Positions 21,195-32,343 of a stretch of 64,000 nt of DNA are shown piece after piece. Under the pieces are notes generated by a model. The model ran no database searches and was not told the DNA's origin. It was given only the letters and a program-made list of their open reading frames with translations. The stretch lies in the NCBI GenBank assembly GCA_905116865.2, contig CAJHNH020001101.1, positions 227,501 through 291,500 of the forward strand. Reading direction: 5' to 3'. The stretch's first letter is position 1. Each line of letters begins with the position of its first letter. A program made the translations under genes and the position numbers. This DNA is from Candidula unifasciata. Taxonomy: Eukaryota > Mollusca > Gastropoda > Stylommatophora > Geomitridae.

Positions 21195-21475
21195 CCCCGT
21201 GTGGATCTTGAGATCCCATTTGAGGTCTGGCGAATGGACCCACCGCACCCTAACAAGCATTTCATAAAATGCCACACATTTGGGGTTTTCCCGTTAAAGT
21301 CAGAGTGCATCTGCCTGAGAGACCAGGAACCAGCAGTCTGCATACAAATATGCTAGACCGGTAAAACTAAGGCAGCCAAAACTCAAGTTCCGGAATATGA
21401 CCAAAGTCCAGAAGGGAACAAGCAACCAGAATTTCCTGTTGGAGTTTACAGCCGGTAAATACGAAGAAGAGTAAG
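21195..21475 (-). mobile_element. Dispersed repeat family C, minus copy
   Basis: On the minus strand it shows ccggctgtaaactcc, ggttcctggtctctcaggca and gatgcactctgacttt in family order, ending in gatccacacggggta. Confidence 0.75.
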
Positions 21476-21479
21476 AACA

Positions 21480-21600
21480 GTAAAATATCCTCCGAACTTC
21501 GTCCTCATATTATGGCGGCCAAACAAATACCCTTAACAGTGCCTCCGTCGTGTGTAAAAAGCGGACTTCCTCCGACGAACAGTTAAAACTTGCTGCAAAT
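21480..21600 (+). repeat. Dispersed repeat family H, copy 1
   Basis: atattatggcggccaaacaa, atacccttaa, and gacttcctccgacgaaca are shared with 50490-50600. Character unknown. Confidence 0.6.
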
Positions 21601-21689
21601 GATCTCTTGCAATTTCTGTCTGAACATTCTGCTGTCTCCGGGCCCTGTGTCTTTTTATATATCAGGATTCATTGTCCTCCAGACAGCTT

Positions 21690-21885
21690 TCAAAACTGAC
21701 CTTAGCTGTAAATGGGTACCAGGCAAAGTCCTGGGATGTAAAGACGGTCGGTGGAATTTTTTACCACATCATCCATCGAGTGCTGACTGGACCGCATAGG
21801 TCCATAAAATATGGGTCTAGTCCTATATGCCCAATATGCCTGTAGCCGGGGAAAAGGGTTCTTTATGTTTACTTACTTGTCCCTA
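21690..21885 (+). mobile_element. SINE family B body, partial
   Basis: Contains aaatgggtaccaggcaaag, gggatgtaaagacggtcgg and ataaaatatgggtctagtcc, without a head. Confidence 0.65.
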
Positions 21886-22004
21886 TACCAGCGGTAGCGC
21901 AGTGGCTTATATACCCGCTGTCAGAAGACAATCAAATTTGACCTTGGTCGCAGGTTGAAATATGTACTAGGAAATTACTGCGAAGTGAAATAGTCGATAG
22001 AAAC

Positions 22005-22270
22005 CGCAATGGCGTAGCCGCTACACGCTCGCCTGCGGATCAGAAGACTATGGAATCGAGTCCTGACGGAGCCAGACTTTAAAAAAAATGATTTGGGCTC
22101 CCAGGTCGACCTAGTCTTAAATGGGTACCAGGCAAAAGTAATGGGAAGTAAAGACGATCGGCGTGATGCTGACCACATCACCCATTAAGTGCCGATTGGC
22201 CTATAAAATATAGGTCTAGCCCTACAGGCTCAATATGTCCAAAGGCGTGGGAAAAAAATTTACTTTACTT
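22005..22270 (+). mobile_element. tRNA-derived SINE, family B
   Basis: Head: aatggcgtagccgctacacg and tggaatcgagtcctgacg (B-box-like). Body: gctcccaggtcgacctagtc, gggtaccagg, tgctgaccacatcaccc, and a ttactttactt tail. A second tRNA-like head (ggtagcgcagtggc) lies just upstream at 21890-21960. Confidence 0.78.
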
Positions 22271-22399
22271 ACTAAAATAGCCAATTTTGTGTTGATCCTA
22301 TCAGCAACACGTACTGTCTACTACAAATATGGGGCTAGCATTATTATTATGGTAATTATTTTAATTAATATTAAAATATTGTCATTATTCTGATCATTA

Positions 22400-22980
22400 T
22401 CATCATAGTGCTCACAGCCTATGCATCCTTTCCGTTCCCTGTCAGATCGGTTCTCGTTTGCCTAGATGGCATATAAGGCTTCATAGAGGCCTTTCCATGC
22501 TTTCCTGTCCTGTGCAATCTTTAGTGCAGTTTTCCATGTCAAAGATGCCGCACTCAGGTCACATTCCATCGTTCGTCTCCATGTTGTTGTATTTCACTCT
22601 CCCTCTGGTGTCCATGTGAGAGCTGTTTTCGCAGGTATATCAGGATTCATTCTCATAACGTGGCCAAGCCATTTCCATCTTCTCTTAGTTATCATGCTGT
22701 TTATAGTTTCTTGGTTTGTGACTTGAAGTAGTTTAGTGTTTGAGATTGTATCTGGCCAGAAAATTTTGATAATTCTACGTAGACATGTTTGGTGGAAGGT
22801 GGATAGCTTGTGTGCATCCTTTTTGGTCATTCTCCAGCATTCTGCTCCATAAAGAAGAACTGGCAAAATTATTCTCTTGTAGAGTCGGAGTTTCGTTCCC
22901 CTGCAGTAATTGTTGGATTCCCAGATTTGACTTATCCTTCTGTTCCCTATGCGTAGGACTTAATACAGCATTTAAAAAAA
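22400..22980 (-). mobile_element. LINE RT C-terminus (minus)
   Basis: Minus-strand frame 22866-22594 reads LLYGAECWRMT, FHQTCLRRIIKIFWPDTISN, KRRWKWLGHVMRMNPD and TALTWTPEGE, then continues in another frame with an AQDRKAWKGL block. This is a classic ORF2 tail with frameshifts. Confidence 0.85.
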
Positions 22981-23101
22981 TAAAAACTTCAATAAACTAA
23001 AGCCTTTACTTACACCATTCTCAGTCTCTTCATGTCCCAGTCTTTCGCAAAATGAGGAGAAAGAAATAATCAAAATAAACGAAAAAAATAAATCAACAAT
23101 T

Positions 23102-23106
<5 letters not shown>

Positions 23107-23157
<51 letters not shown>
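23107..23157 (+). repeat. (aat)n microsatellite
   Basis: About 16 aat repeats, 10 bases from the donor site of the minus-strand exon at 23168. Confidence 0.97.
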
Positions 23158-23158
<1 letters not shown>

Positions 23159-23167
23159 GTCACTTAC

Positions 23168-23980
23168 TGTAAACCTTCTAGAGAACGATTCATATTCATA
23201 TTCATAATCTCTGTCCACGTAAACATCCGAATAGACAGGACTGTCACGAGAGCTGTAGAAGTCATTGTTGCCAACGTTCTCAGCCGGGACCATAACTGGA
23301 ATCAAAGGATTGCCCGCCACCAAAGTCTTGGACGAAACTCTTTTCACCGGAACAGACCCGGCATAATCCTCCAGTGCGACCGGCACTAAAGGGGAATACG
23401 GGGAATCTGTCTCTTTGTATAGAGGGTTAAAAGCCATTGTGTCAGGGGAAATAACTTGCGGGAGATCTCTCACAGGATTTTGCTGCAGTTTGTCTTTTGC
23501 TACAGGATATGTATTAGTAGGGCCCGATAAATTCAATTCTTTTTCCTGCGATTTCTTATTCTGTGGTCGTCCTGACAAAGTATTTGGAAAAATAAGTTTC
23601 TTTTCGCCTCCTACTCGAGATCCGGTCCCGCTATAAATATAGTATTGTTTTATTTCATTATCTCCCTTCGTACTTGTAGTGACTTTGGTGGGTGTTTTAA
23701 GCCATGTGTGGTTTTCAGCTCGAACTCGTGTGTCGGATCTAGTAGACTGCTGATGACGAACCTGCATCTCCGAACCTTGATTTTTTTCAGGGTTAATCTT
23801 CTTTCTGCTTGACCAGCAACAGTTTTTGTTGCTTTTTGTGTTTTTGTCAGGGGATGTAATAACGGGTTTTGTCGATGTATTATATTGTTGCTTCCCGTGT
23901 CCAGTCTTGGTAAGGTTTCTTGGCTTTAATTCGGGGGAGTAGACATGTCCCGGTGATGTTATGTGAATTGTAGGAGTAAG
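23168..23980 (-). CDS. Large exon of an unrecognised minus-strand gene
   Basis: An 813-nt exon (271 codons, phase 0-0) on the minus strand. Acceptor ttgtctacag at 23981-23983, donor tttaca/gtaagt at 23167-23162. The protein is polar and low in hydrophobics; no membrane segment is visible. Near the 3' side it has an NPxY motif (AFNPLYKE), a second tyrosine cluster (SPVYSDVYVD) and YEYEYESFSRRF. NPxY is a known PTB-domain docking or endocytic motif, so a cytoplasmic tail or adaptor is possible. The in-frame ATG at 23767 is probably not the start, since the frame is open back to the acceptor. Unlike neighbouring ORFs it resembles no transposon protein. Exon at 29318-29369 joins in phase. Confidence 0.7.
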
Positions 23981-24121
23981 CTGTAGACAAAATATAGAAA
24001 TCTGTTAACTAGAAACTATTAAGTTTACGAAAGTTAAGTGACATGAGTCAATATAATTTTCCGCCTCTGTGGTTAGGCGATGCAGACGAGATTCGTAACG
24101 CCGAGATCATTAATTATATCA

Positions 24122-24330
24122 AATTTCGTCCTTTTTAGGACGAAATTTTTTGTCATTTGAAGCCCTACTCTGGCTTTTGCCAGGGGCCGCAATATAGGCA
24201 GGCCATATATATATGGCCAAATGTCTGAACGCGGTTTCTGGGACCTCTCCACGGCGATCCTCATCCACATGGTGGCACTTTGTGTCATCGGGTGTTTATC
24301 GCTTGTGTGATGTCCTGGTGGGGTAGAAAT
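24122..24330 (-). repeat. Dispersed repeat family A, minus copy
   Basis: Opens with the perfect hairpin tttcgtcc/ttttt/aggacgaaa, then gaagccctactctggctttt, and ends tgatgtcctggtggggtag. Confidence 0.85.
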
Positions 24331-24415
24331 TCAGTTCAGTTCAACGCCAAGACATCACATTAAACAAGAAGAAATTGAGCATGGCTCATTTAAAAAAATA
24401 AAAACATATATATCC

Positions 24416-24627
24416 AGTTTCGTCCTTTTTAGGACGAAATTTTTTGTCATTTGAAGCCCTACTCTGGCTTTTGCCAGGGGCCGCAATATAGGCAGGCCAT
24501 AAATATGGCCAAATGTCTGAACGCGGTTTCTGGAACCTCTCCACGGCGATCCTCATCCGCATGGTGGCACTTTGTGTCATCGGGTGTTTATCGCTTGTGT
24601 GATGTCCTCGTGGGGTAAAAAGTCAGT
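24416..24627 (-). repeat. Dispersed repeat family A, minus copy
   Basis: Very close sequence match to the copy 290 bp upstream, including the same hairpin, so these two are recent or locally duplicated. Confidence 0.85.
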
Positions 24628-24665
24628 CAGTCAGTCAAAAAATAAAAAAAAAACTGCACAAGCTC

Positions 24666-24680
24666 CCCCCCCCCCCCCAC
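24666..24680. repeat. Poly-C tract
   Basis: About 15 C. Confidence 0.9.
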
Positions 24681-24826
24681 TTCCTCCTCCAAAAAATGTT
24701 AGGGTTGGTTCTGCTAGGTCATGTGAAGAATACGCAACTAACTGTAACATTTAGAGAAACAAAATATATTATATTAAGGCTCATTTTTAACAAGATGTAC
24801 ATGTTTAACATCTTTACTTTTTCTAG

Positions 24827-24960
24827 CACACAAGCCTCAAAACCCACCCACATTGCCCTTCATGTCATACTTCCTTAGGGTTAATTCACTTGGTTTTAAT
24901 CTTTCAAATGACCTGTTGTCTTCTGTCCGTACTGACATTCTAGAACATCAGTCTGACCAC
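24827..24960. repeat. Dispersed repeat also present at 27376-27460
   Basis: cacacaagcctcaaaaccca and ggttaattcacttggtttta have close matches at 27376-27445. Both precede RNase H-like LINE debris on the minus strand, so probably part of that LINE. Confidence 0.6.
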
Positions 24961-24984
24961 TCGTGCTTCGTCCTCCGATGCAGA

Positions 24985-25340
24985 GGTAATCTCAGTGTCT
25001 CCAACTTCTTCATCCTCTAACTACTGCATATCGGTTAGCCTGCCGGTTTTTTCGTGTCCTTTCACCCCTACATCTCCTGGTCCGTACAGTCAAGATAGTT
25101 TCTTGAGGCGGCACTTCTGGTTTCTGCCAACCCAATCTAGTCGGAGTTGTCCAGTTTGGATCTTCCTAAGCATGCTCACCGAGTCCGTCACTATCTATGC
25201 TTGAGCTGCTTTCTGTTCCGCCAACTATGCAAATGTCTTTGTGTCAGCTGATATCTCCATTGCCACATTAGAAGTGGTAGAACTGACTTTCTTCCTTTAA
25301 AGTCTTCCAGTTACCACACGAATCATTGAGCCAGCTGTAT
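24985..25340 (-). mobile_element. LINE RNase H region debris (minus)
   Basis: Minus-strand translation of 25030-25090 gives GPGDVGVKGHEKTGRLT, matching the PGHAGVxGNExAD motif of RNase H in I-type LINEs. The flanks are decayed. Confidence 0.5.
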
Positions 25341-25374
25341 AAATTATGACGTCACCTGTTCGAGTGTGCAAATA

Positions 25375-25519
25375 CATTGGTTCTCAACCTTCCCAACCCC
25401 GCGACCCTTTAATACAGTTCCTCATGTTGTGGCGACCTCCCAACCATACCCTTATTTTTGTTGTAACTTCAATGAATATGTGTTTTCCGATGGTCTTAGG
25501 CGAAACATGTGAAAAGGTA
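25375..25519 (+). mobile_element. hAT-type MITE, left part (split by Penelope insertion)
   Basis: ggttctcaacc, ccgcgaccctttaatacagt, a tgttgtggcgacc block and cgatggtcttaggcga match the uninterrupted copy at 30250-30440. The rest lies at 27096-27140. Confidence 0.75.
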
Positions 25520-27095
25520 AATTCAATCAAATTAATTGGGTCCTAGTTACGCGTGCCTCTTTATGGGCCACCTGGAATACGAGGTCAATTTATCATACCC
25601 GGGCAAGTTTCCGGAGGTGTATAGGAGATACATAGATGGTGGTGTTGGTATCACCGAAATGTCCATGGTTGAGCTTGACCAATTTATTACTTACATCAAC
25701 AATTTCAATCCGGCTATCAAATTCACCTCACTGATCTCCACCACTTCAGTTAACTTTCTTGACATCACGATTAGCATCGATTTCCCGTGTCTGAAAACCA
25801 CAGCCTACTACAAACCTACGGATTCTCACAGTTATTTCCTCTATACGTCTTCTCACCCACTACCGTGTAAAAATTCTATTCCATATTCGCAGCTCCTTCG
25901 ATTGCGCAGGTTGTGCTCTGATGATTCTGACTTCTTTGATTAATCAGTTGAACTTCTTGAATTCTTCCGTGCCCGTTTCTATCCGGAACACATTCTACAA
26001 GGGGCTCTAAACAAAGTTTTAGCAATCACCAGGAGAGATTCTTTTCCTATCAAACGTAACTCCACCAATGATGGACCTAAATTGATCTTGACTTTTCATC
26101 CTAACAACGTGGTTGCTTCCAAAGTATTATTTCGTCATTTGGACATCCTCCGCTCTGATCCGGACACCAAGATTATCTTTAGTGAGAAACCTAGATTAGT
26201 TTACAGACGAGATCGCAACCTTAAAGACATATTTCTCCAATGCCGACTCCCACCGATCCACACAGCACTTCCTCTTGGGACTACTCAGTGCTCACGCAGC
26301 ACCTGCAAAACATGTCCTTTCGTTGTCCAGACTTCTTCGGTCAGTTTCCCTAATGGTTCTTTTCAAATTAGGGAACCTTTACTTGCGAATCCCGCATCGT
26401 AATTTATGCAATTATCTGCAAACGATGCAGCAAGGCATACATTGGGAAGACTGGCAGGAAGCTAGCTGATCGTTTCCGGGAACACCTCTCCGATATCGAC
26501 AAGAAGACACTTAAACCAATCCCTCTTCATTTTAATAGCCCTGACCACAGCGGTAAAGATGACATGTCTGTCACAGCTTTAAAATCTTGCTCTGGCGATC
26601 ATACTACCCGCCTCGCTTTGGAAAATCGCCTTATCCACAGCCTTGGCGTTCTTAGTCCAAGAGGTATCAATATCTAACATACCTTCATCTAAATAGTTCT
26701 AATCTTATCACATTTTAAATGTTAATTATTTTATTTCATTTCATAATATTACCTTATTCTATTTCTTATCAATATCATTTATGTATCATTAACACTTGCA
26801 ATTATTTTATTCCCAGTATTGTCACTATATTTTTTAGCCATCGTTTATTTTATTTTATTTCATTTATTCCGCATCACATTTTTTAAACGTCGCTCACGTC
26901 GCCCCTTAGAGATCTACACACTCTCCATTCCTCGTTTGAGTAGTCCACTTGTGTTTGAAAAAGGCTGCCCGGCCGAAACGTTACATTGTGTTGTTTTGTG
27001 CACGTTTTCCTCTTTCCCATTTTGTTGAGCTTTTTAGTCTAATTTCTCTGGAATTCATTGTATTAGCTTGACTGCAGTCACCCCCATAGTTTCAC
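25520..27095 (+). mobile_element. Penelope-like retroelement, 5'-truncated, RT plus GIY-YIG
   Basis: Begins inside the RT: GPSYACLFMGHLE, YRRYIDGG (normally YIDD), FTSLISTTSVNFLD and YYKPTDSHSYFLYTSSHP. After an in-frame stop: LTFHPNNVV, CSRSTCKTCPF. After a frameshift at about 26390, the GIY-YIG endonuclease: IVIYAIICKRCSKAYIGKTG and RKLADRFREHL, ending GVLSPRGINI at 26678. The 3' UTR has a hammerhead-like core near 26950-26980. Flanked by 14-bp duplications catgtgaaaaggta (25506-25519 and 27096-27109). Mutated active site, stop and frameshift: inactive. Confidence 0.92.
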
Positions 27096-27140
27096 CATGT
27101 GAAAAGGTAGTTCGACCCATAAAAGTTTGAGAACTGCAAT
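27096..27140 (+). mobile_element. hAT-type MITE, right part
   Basis: gtagttcgacccataaaag and tttgagaactgcaatg complete the MITE begun at 25375. Its ending resembles the inverse of the ggttctcaacc start. Confidence 0.72.
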
Positions 27141-27144
27141 GCTA

Positions 27145-27375
27145 GTGTAAGAGGACTTTTATTTCAGCAACAGGGGCTGTTTGGCTCCATTTTCCACAGT
27201 GTCTGCTTAGCCTGATTATGGCATCACCGTATTCTTATATTCTTTCTAGCCATTCAGCATCAATGATGACAAGTTCCAGTGGGCATAGTTGGTTATGTCC
27301 TCTGCTTCCGCCATTTCTGGCTAATCTTTCGTAACCTTTCACTCCTGCGTATCCTGATATGTACAGCCGAGATAG
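27145..27375 (-). mobile_element. LINE RNase H fragment (minus)
   Basis: Minus-strand frame has SRLYISGYAGVKGYERLA and then HNQLCPLELVIIDAEW-like sequence, an RNase H region (motif PGHAGVxGNE) with substitutions. Confidence 0.6.
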
Positions 27376-27578
27376 CACACAAGCCTCAAACCCCACCCAC
27401 ACTGCCCTTTATGTTTCTTTCTTAGGGCTAATCAAGTAGGTTTTAATCTTCCAGATTACTGAATCAGTAATCAGTGATCATCTTTGTTCACCCGTAGGCA
27501 GCTATGCAGAGGGTGTTTTTGTGTGTGTTCGCAACAACACCCAGAAACGTCCTCATCTGAATCATCTAGTGTTTAGCG

Positions 27579-27818
27579 TCAATCTTGGTCAGTTCGATGA
27601 CATATGTATTGCTTAACATGACCTTCTCTTGTGCATCCTAGGATCAGTCTCTTTGCTTCATTTTGAACTTTCTCAAGTCTTTCGAGATGGAGGCAGTCAC
27701 TGCTCATTTCCACTGGATTAATAATCAGCTGTACATACATGTTGTAACTATAACTGACCCACTGAGCATGTTGAGAAAGGTGAAGACAGGCATGTGAGTG
27801 CAGAGTGGAAAGCATCAC
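27579..27818 (-). mobile_element. LINE RT C-terminal fragment (minus)
   Basis: Encodes LERLEKVQNEAKRLILGCTR, the post-RT motif seen as LDRIQNAAMRVILGCTRDT in the LINE at 45065-46345. Short and isolated. Confidence 0.65.
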
Positions 27819-27839
27819 TTCATAGGTCCCGCGTGGTTA

Positions 27840-28190
27840 TCGTCCTTTGAATAATGTTTCCAGGAATGCTGGTGTGTTGGCAAACGAGCAAGCAGAAAGA
27901 TTGGCCGGTTCTGCACTACTTGATGGCGAATGGATGTATGACAATCTAGATGTTGTAAGGGCTATTTGGGAGCGAGTTAACAATGCGGAGGGAGGCACAA
28001 TTAGGTCATTATTGTCTGGGGAGAATGGCGCTGCGGGGAGTTACCAGGGGATCTAGTTAACACTTAAGAAAAAGGCGAGACAGATGTAAAATCAGACAGT
28101 TAATGGTATCATCGGCATTGGAACTGTTCACTTGCTGCTGAAGATGGGGACGAAGCGCTTATGGGAGTGTTCCGAGTGCTATGATGTTGA
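27840..28190 (+). mobile_element. I-like LINE 3' end (plus)
   Basis: GVLANEQAERLAGSALL and VRAIWERV match the RNase H and following tail of the LINE at 45065. It ends with the fgtLLKMGTK-like block and a gttgattcttaattgaac tail. Confidence 0.75.
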
Positions 28191-28304
28191 TTCTTAATTG
28201 AACATTTTAGTCTTTCCAGCTGATGTCTGATGATTGCGAGGAGGCCAAGCACATAGCCAACCACAGAGGACTAAACTAAAATAAAGCACAATCGACAGTT
28301 CTCA

Positions 28305-28321
28305 CCCCCCCCCCCCCCCCC
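28305..28321. repeat. Poly-C tract
   Basis: About 17 C. Confidence 0.9.
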
Positions 28322-28527
28322 AATCCCTATCTTAGCTGTTGCCGTGACTCTAAGCGCTGCCAGACCGTTATTAGCTTTTATAATGACAACATTGACGTGG
28401 TTTCGGAAGAACATACATCGGTCAAAATGAATACCAAATTATTAAAGTCTAGTGATCTTTAGGTGACATATCCATATATACTGAATTTAGGCGTTTTTGA
28501 CAACTCTGGTCAACAAATCTCGGTCCC

Positions 28528-28715
28528 CATGTGGGATGATTTTTATGTTATTTTTAAGCCCCCCTCCCCCACCCTGATTATTGCCGGGGACCCTAATATA
28601 ACCCACGATTGAACGGGGTTTCTTGGACCTCTCCACGGGTGATCCTCATCCGAATGGTGGTACTTTGTGTCAACTGGGTGTTTGTCGCTCAGTGTAATGT
28701 CCTGGTGGGGTAAAA
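28528..28715 (-). repeat. Diverged family A copy (minus)
   Basis: tccccatgtgggatg hairpin remnant, then ccctgattattgccggggac and tgatcctcatccgaatggtgg, ending atgtcctggtggggtaaaa. Belongs to the subfamily at 1515-1995. Confidence 0.72.
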
Positions 28716-28891
28716 AGTCAATCAGTGAGACGACTCTGTTGTTTAGAGAGAACCATGACACTGTAGCCAGCATTGGCTAAGTTTACTCTAGAGCCCTGAC
28801 TGCTCACACCATCTGGTCAGTCTGTCAAGTTCCTGCTGCAGTCCTTTAGCTTTTGTTTGTGTCCGGTTTTTACATCGGTACATCTTCAGCA

Positions 28892-29055
<164 letters not shown>

Positions 29056-29317
29056 ATTTTATCCCACTAGGACATCAAGGATTTGAAAAATAATTAAGTT
29101 AGAATAGCGCACCCTGCCCTAACCCCTCCCTTTTTCCCCGACCCGCCGCACCGAGTTCTCGCCCTAATATGCAAGAGTAAAAGAAGCTGGGGGTCCATTC
29201 CAAAAAGCGTCGGAAAAAAACAAAGAAGACAAAAAAAAAAAAAAAAAAGGAGAAAAAGGAAAAAGGAGGAGGAAAAAGAAAAAGAAGGGAACTATGACAT
29301 CATGAAAATGTGCGTAC

Positions 29318-29369
29318 CTTATTCGGATTCCTCGAAAAGTCATAATAATCAGGAGACAACTGATAATAT
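29318..29369 (-). CDS. 52-nt exon of the unrecognised minus-strand gene
   Basis: Minus strand: acceptor tttctccccagtccttacag, one base, 17 codons (YYQLSPDYYDFSRNPNK), donor aataag/gtacgc. It ends in phase 0, matching the phase-0 start of the 813-nt exon at 23168-23980, and shares its tyrosine-rich character. The two are 5.3 kb apart with transposons between them. Confidence 0.6.
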
Positions 29370-29639
29370 CTGTAAGGACTGGGGAGAAACGATAAGTTAT
29401 AATTTCAAAAACTCAAGGTCAACAAGTGCAAGAATTTAAAAACATGGGAAGCATCTTTACATACAAAAGCAAAATATATATAGAGAGATAGAAAGGAGAA
29501 TCCAGCAAGCCAATAATGTCACATACCAAGTTGTTCCAATTTTAAAACTCCCTGCTATCCCAATAGAGACCCCCCCCCCCCAACCCCCACCCACCCCAAC
29601 CCAAAAAAAAAATATTATATTTATACCGACTTTAGGTTA

Positions 29640-30065
29640 TCAATGTCAGACTTCGACATGAAGAGAGAAAAATATACCACCTATGAAATGAGAAGTTCGA
29701 GAATGGCTGTGAATAAAACTAGAAGAGATCGAGTGAGAACCGGCATGATCACAAGAACTGTTGGAACAACACACATCGTCAAATTTTTTTGAGAAACAAA
29801 GAATGAAATGGTTTGGCCATCTGATGAGAATGAAACCAATCATGCCAGCAGCAAACGCGTACAACCTGAAAATCGAAACACCAAGAGGCAGGGAAAGACC
29901 AAGAAGATGGATTAAAGGAGTCACTGATACACTGAGACTGCGTAACATCACAGCATATCAAACAACAGAGCGCGCCCTTGCTCCACTGACGATCGTCTGA
30001 TGAGTTGAGACGCCTAGCGGCATAAGCAGATACTGACAACAGAAAAAGAATAAAGGTCAACAATA
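29640..30065 (+). mobile_element. LINE RT C-terminus (plus)
   Basis: QRMKWFGHLMRMKPIMPAANA, RGRERPRRWIKGVTDTLRLR and ERALAPLTIV match the post-RT tail of the same broad LINE type as 33220-33570. 5'-truncated. Confidence 0.78.
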
Positions 30066-30249
30066 AAGGTAACCAGTGTATCAAAGCACCCACTCGTTTA
30101 TCCCCGCATCTACCTTTTTAAAAACAATTAAATCATGTGCTGTCTCCACTATGAAGGTTCGCTTGAAAACTACTGCCGTCTTTAGGATTATTACCTGATG
30201 AGATTACAGTCTCGTCCATAGTGCGACTTTTGCCACTTCTTTATCTAGA

Positions 30250-30440
30250 ACATATAATGCCGCGACCCTTTAATACAGTTCTTCATGTTGTGGTGACCCC
30301 CAAACTATAAAATTATTTTCGTTACTACATAGCTTCAGTGAATATGTGTTTTTCGATGGTCTTAGGCGACCCCTGTGAAATGTTCGTTCGACTCCAGCAG
30401 GGGTCGCGAGCCACAGGTTGAGAATCGCTGATATAAAGTA
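30250..30440 (+). mobile_element. hAT-type MITE, uninterrupted copy
   Basis: ccgcgaccctttaatacagt through cgatggtcttaggcgacccc to gtcgcgagccacaggttgag and aatcgctg. Reference for the split copy at 25375/27096. Confidence 0.7.
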
Positions 30441-30724
30441 AAAATGAAAAATTATGGCAAACAAGCGGATATCTTGTCGTGCTGTTGGGTGTCGATAGAC
30501 CGGTGAGGGGTTAAGTTGCTTTACTTAGAGTGTTTAGGGGTCACTGAGGGGTTACTGCATATGGTGCTAGGACTGATATAGAGGGGAAACAATGAAACAT
30601 TCGGGGAAATAAGATGGGTGTTGTATTGAGGTGTTAGGTGTCGGTGTCTCAGTAAAAGTGGGGAGGGGGGGGGGATTTCAAGTTGTCCAGTCAGCTGGTT
30701 AGAGGAAGAGTTTTAGGGGTCACT

Positions 30725-31005
30725 GCATATGGTCGCCGTCGCGGAGCGACTAGACGCTCACCGCGGATCGGAAGGTCGTGGGTTCGCTCCCTTACGGAGG
30801 CCGACTTTTTTTTCAAAAATGACCTCGGCTCCCAGGTCGACCCAGCCTTGAGTGGGTACCGGGTGAAGTCCCGGGAAGTAAAGGCGGCCGGTGTGATGCT
30901 GACCATATCATCCATCTTGTGGCGATTGTTCTATAAAATATAGATCTAGCCCTGTTCGCCTAAAATCGTGGAAAAGGGTCCTTTACTTTACTTTTTTTTT
31001 TTTTT
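30725..31005 (+). mobile_element. tRNA-derived SINE, family B, well preserved
   Basis: Head: gtcgccgtcgcggagcgact and gtcgtgggttcgctcccttac (B box). Body: ggctcccaggtcgacccagc, gtgatgctgaccatatcatc, tatagatctagccctgttcg. It ends gtcctttactttac plus a T20 run. Confidence 0.88.
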
Positions 31006-31249
31006 TTTTTGCAAATGGTCTTCGGGAATATTACCTGGTAAGGTTCCAGTCTCTCCCATTATGTCGTTTTTGCCCCGTCGTCTGAAGACTATGAGAATGC
31101 CTCCTGAGGTAAAATTTGAACTCAAGTACTCAGTCATCATCATCAATAGCGTCCTAGTGGGATATTTTATGTCACATAGGGCTCGCAGTCTTTTTCTCCA
31201 TTTAGAGTGATTACGTATTACACGTTGTAAACAACCCAACACATAACAC

Positions 31250-31570
31250 CCCTAGAATAATGGACTTGACTGGGGATTGCAGGATTCCTTTGTTTTGGGT
31301 AAGTTTAAATTATTGTACCGCATCTTGTCTTGAAAGGTAAAATACTTTGGTCGCACCAAACGCCATGACTGCTTGGAAAAAGATAATAGCAGAAGACATG
31401 GTACCAAGAAGGAGGGTACAGAGACTGTCCAACACAAAATGGGCACAGGACATGGCTCATTGAATACGAAAATACATGAGACGGGAGAGCTCGCGAGAGA
31501 TCGAGTTTCTTTCAGGCAGACTGTGATGAGAGCGACGTTCTGCAAAGGTCCTGCTATATGATGATATCTC
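31250..31570 (+). mobile_element. LINE 3' end (FCKGPA tail)
   Basis: HETGELARDRVSFRQTVMR and ATFCKGPAI, then tgatgat. Same family as 11405, 12880 and 48985. Confidence 0.8.
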
Positions 31571-31939
31571 CATTTTGCTTTACGTCAAACGGTTCAATGA
31601 AGTAAAAAAAATACACATAAATATTTAACAAATTCATGATTTTACTTTGTTCTTCCTGGCATTTGATCGAATTCAGAGGATCCACTGACTTGTTCGGGTT
31701 TGATTGTTCCCTTGTACAGATGAGACTCCAGAAGATCCCTACCCGCCATCTTTCTGTCAACAATTTTTCTAGGCGTGTCTATGCATACGTGTGCTGAGTT
31801 ATGGATGGGAACTCCGCCTGTAAAATATTAATTTTACAAATGATCTTTCTGTCAACAATGTATCTTGCTAGTCTGTGGACGTTTGATGAGTTGAGGAAGG
31901 GAATTCCCACCCGTAATATGTTATGTTATGTTAGGTTTC

Positions 31940-31997
31940 CGGCAACAGCCAGGGTGCAGCTTCAAAACAACGAAAAATTGCGTTCCACGTGAGGACT
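31940..31997 (+). repeat. Family A 3' fragment
   Basis: ggcaacagccagggtgcagc, aacgaaaaattgcg and the ttccacgtgagga hairpin remnant. Confidence 0.55.
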
Positions 31998-32279
31998 GAC
32001 TGTTTACTATGCATCTTTTCTCTCTCTCTCTTGTACCCACTTCAACCTCCCCCCCCCCCACTCCCCCAGCCCCCACCGATTAGGTGTAGATTGTTATATT
32101 TTCAACGTGTTTATATACAAGTTGACAGTAAGTATATCTACAAGTTTGTAACCAGTATATTTGGGAGTTGTTGCCTAGAAACAACTGACAGTGCATATTT
32201 ACTCTCTGACAATACGCCCTGTCCCTCAACAATTTAGAAAACAGATAACTTAAAGATGTAAACATATTTGCCTACTTAC

Positions 32280-32343
32280 CTTAGTTTATTGACGTTGTTG
32301 TCTCTTCCTTCAGCTAAGAATATGTTGACAGCGACGGCATTCT
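32280..32343 (-). CDS. Weak candidate exon of the minus-strand gene
   Basis: A strong donor (aactaag/gtaagt) on the minus strand ends a frame NAVAVNIFLAEGRDNNVNKL whose phase fits the 29318 exon. A stop lies just upstream in that frame, so the exon would need the weak acceptor aagtag. Could be unrelated. Confidence 0.25.

Noticed and set aside
31748..31860. Direct repeat of atctttctgtcaacaat about 90 bp apart
   Set aside because: Could flank a small insertion, but the spacer has no element features and I saw no second instance.
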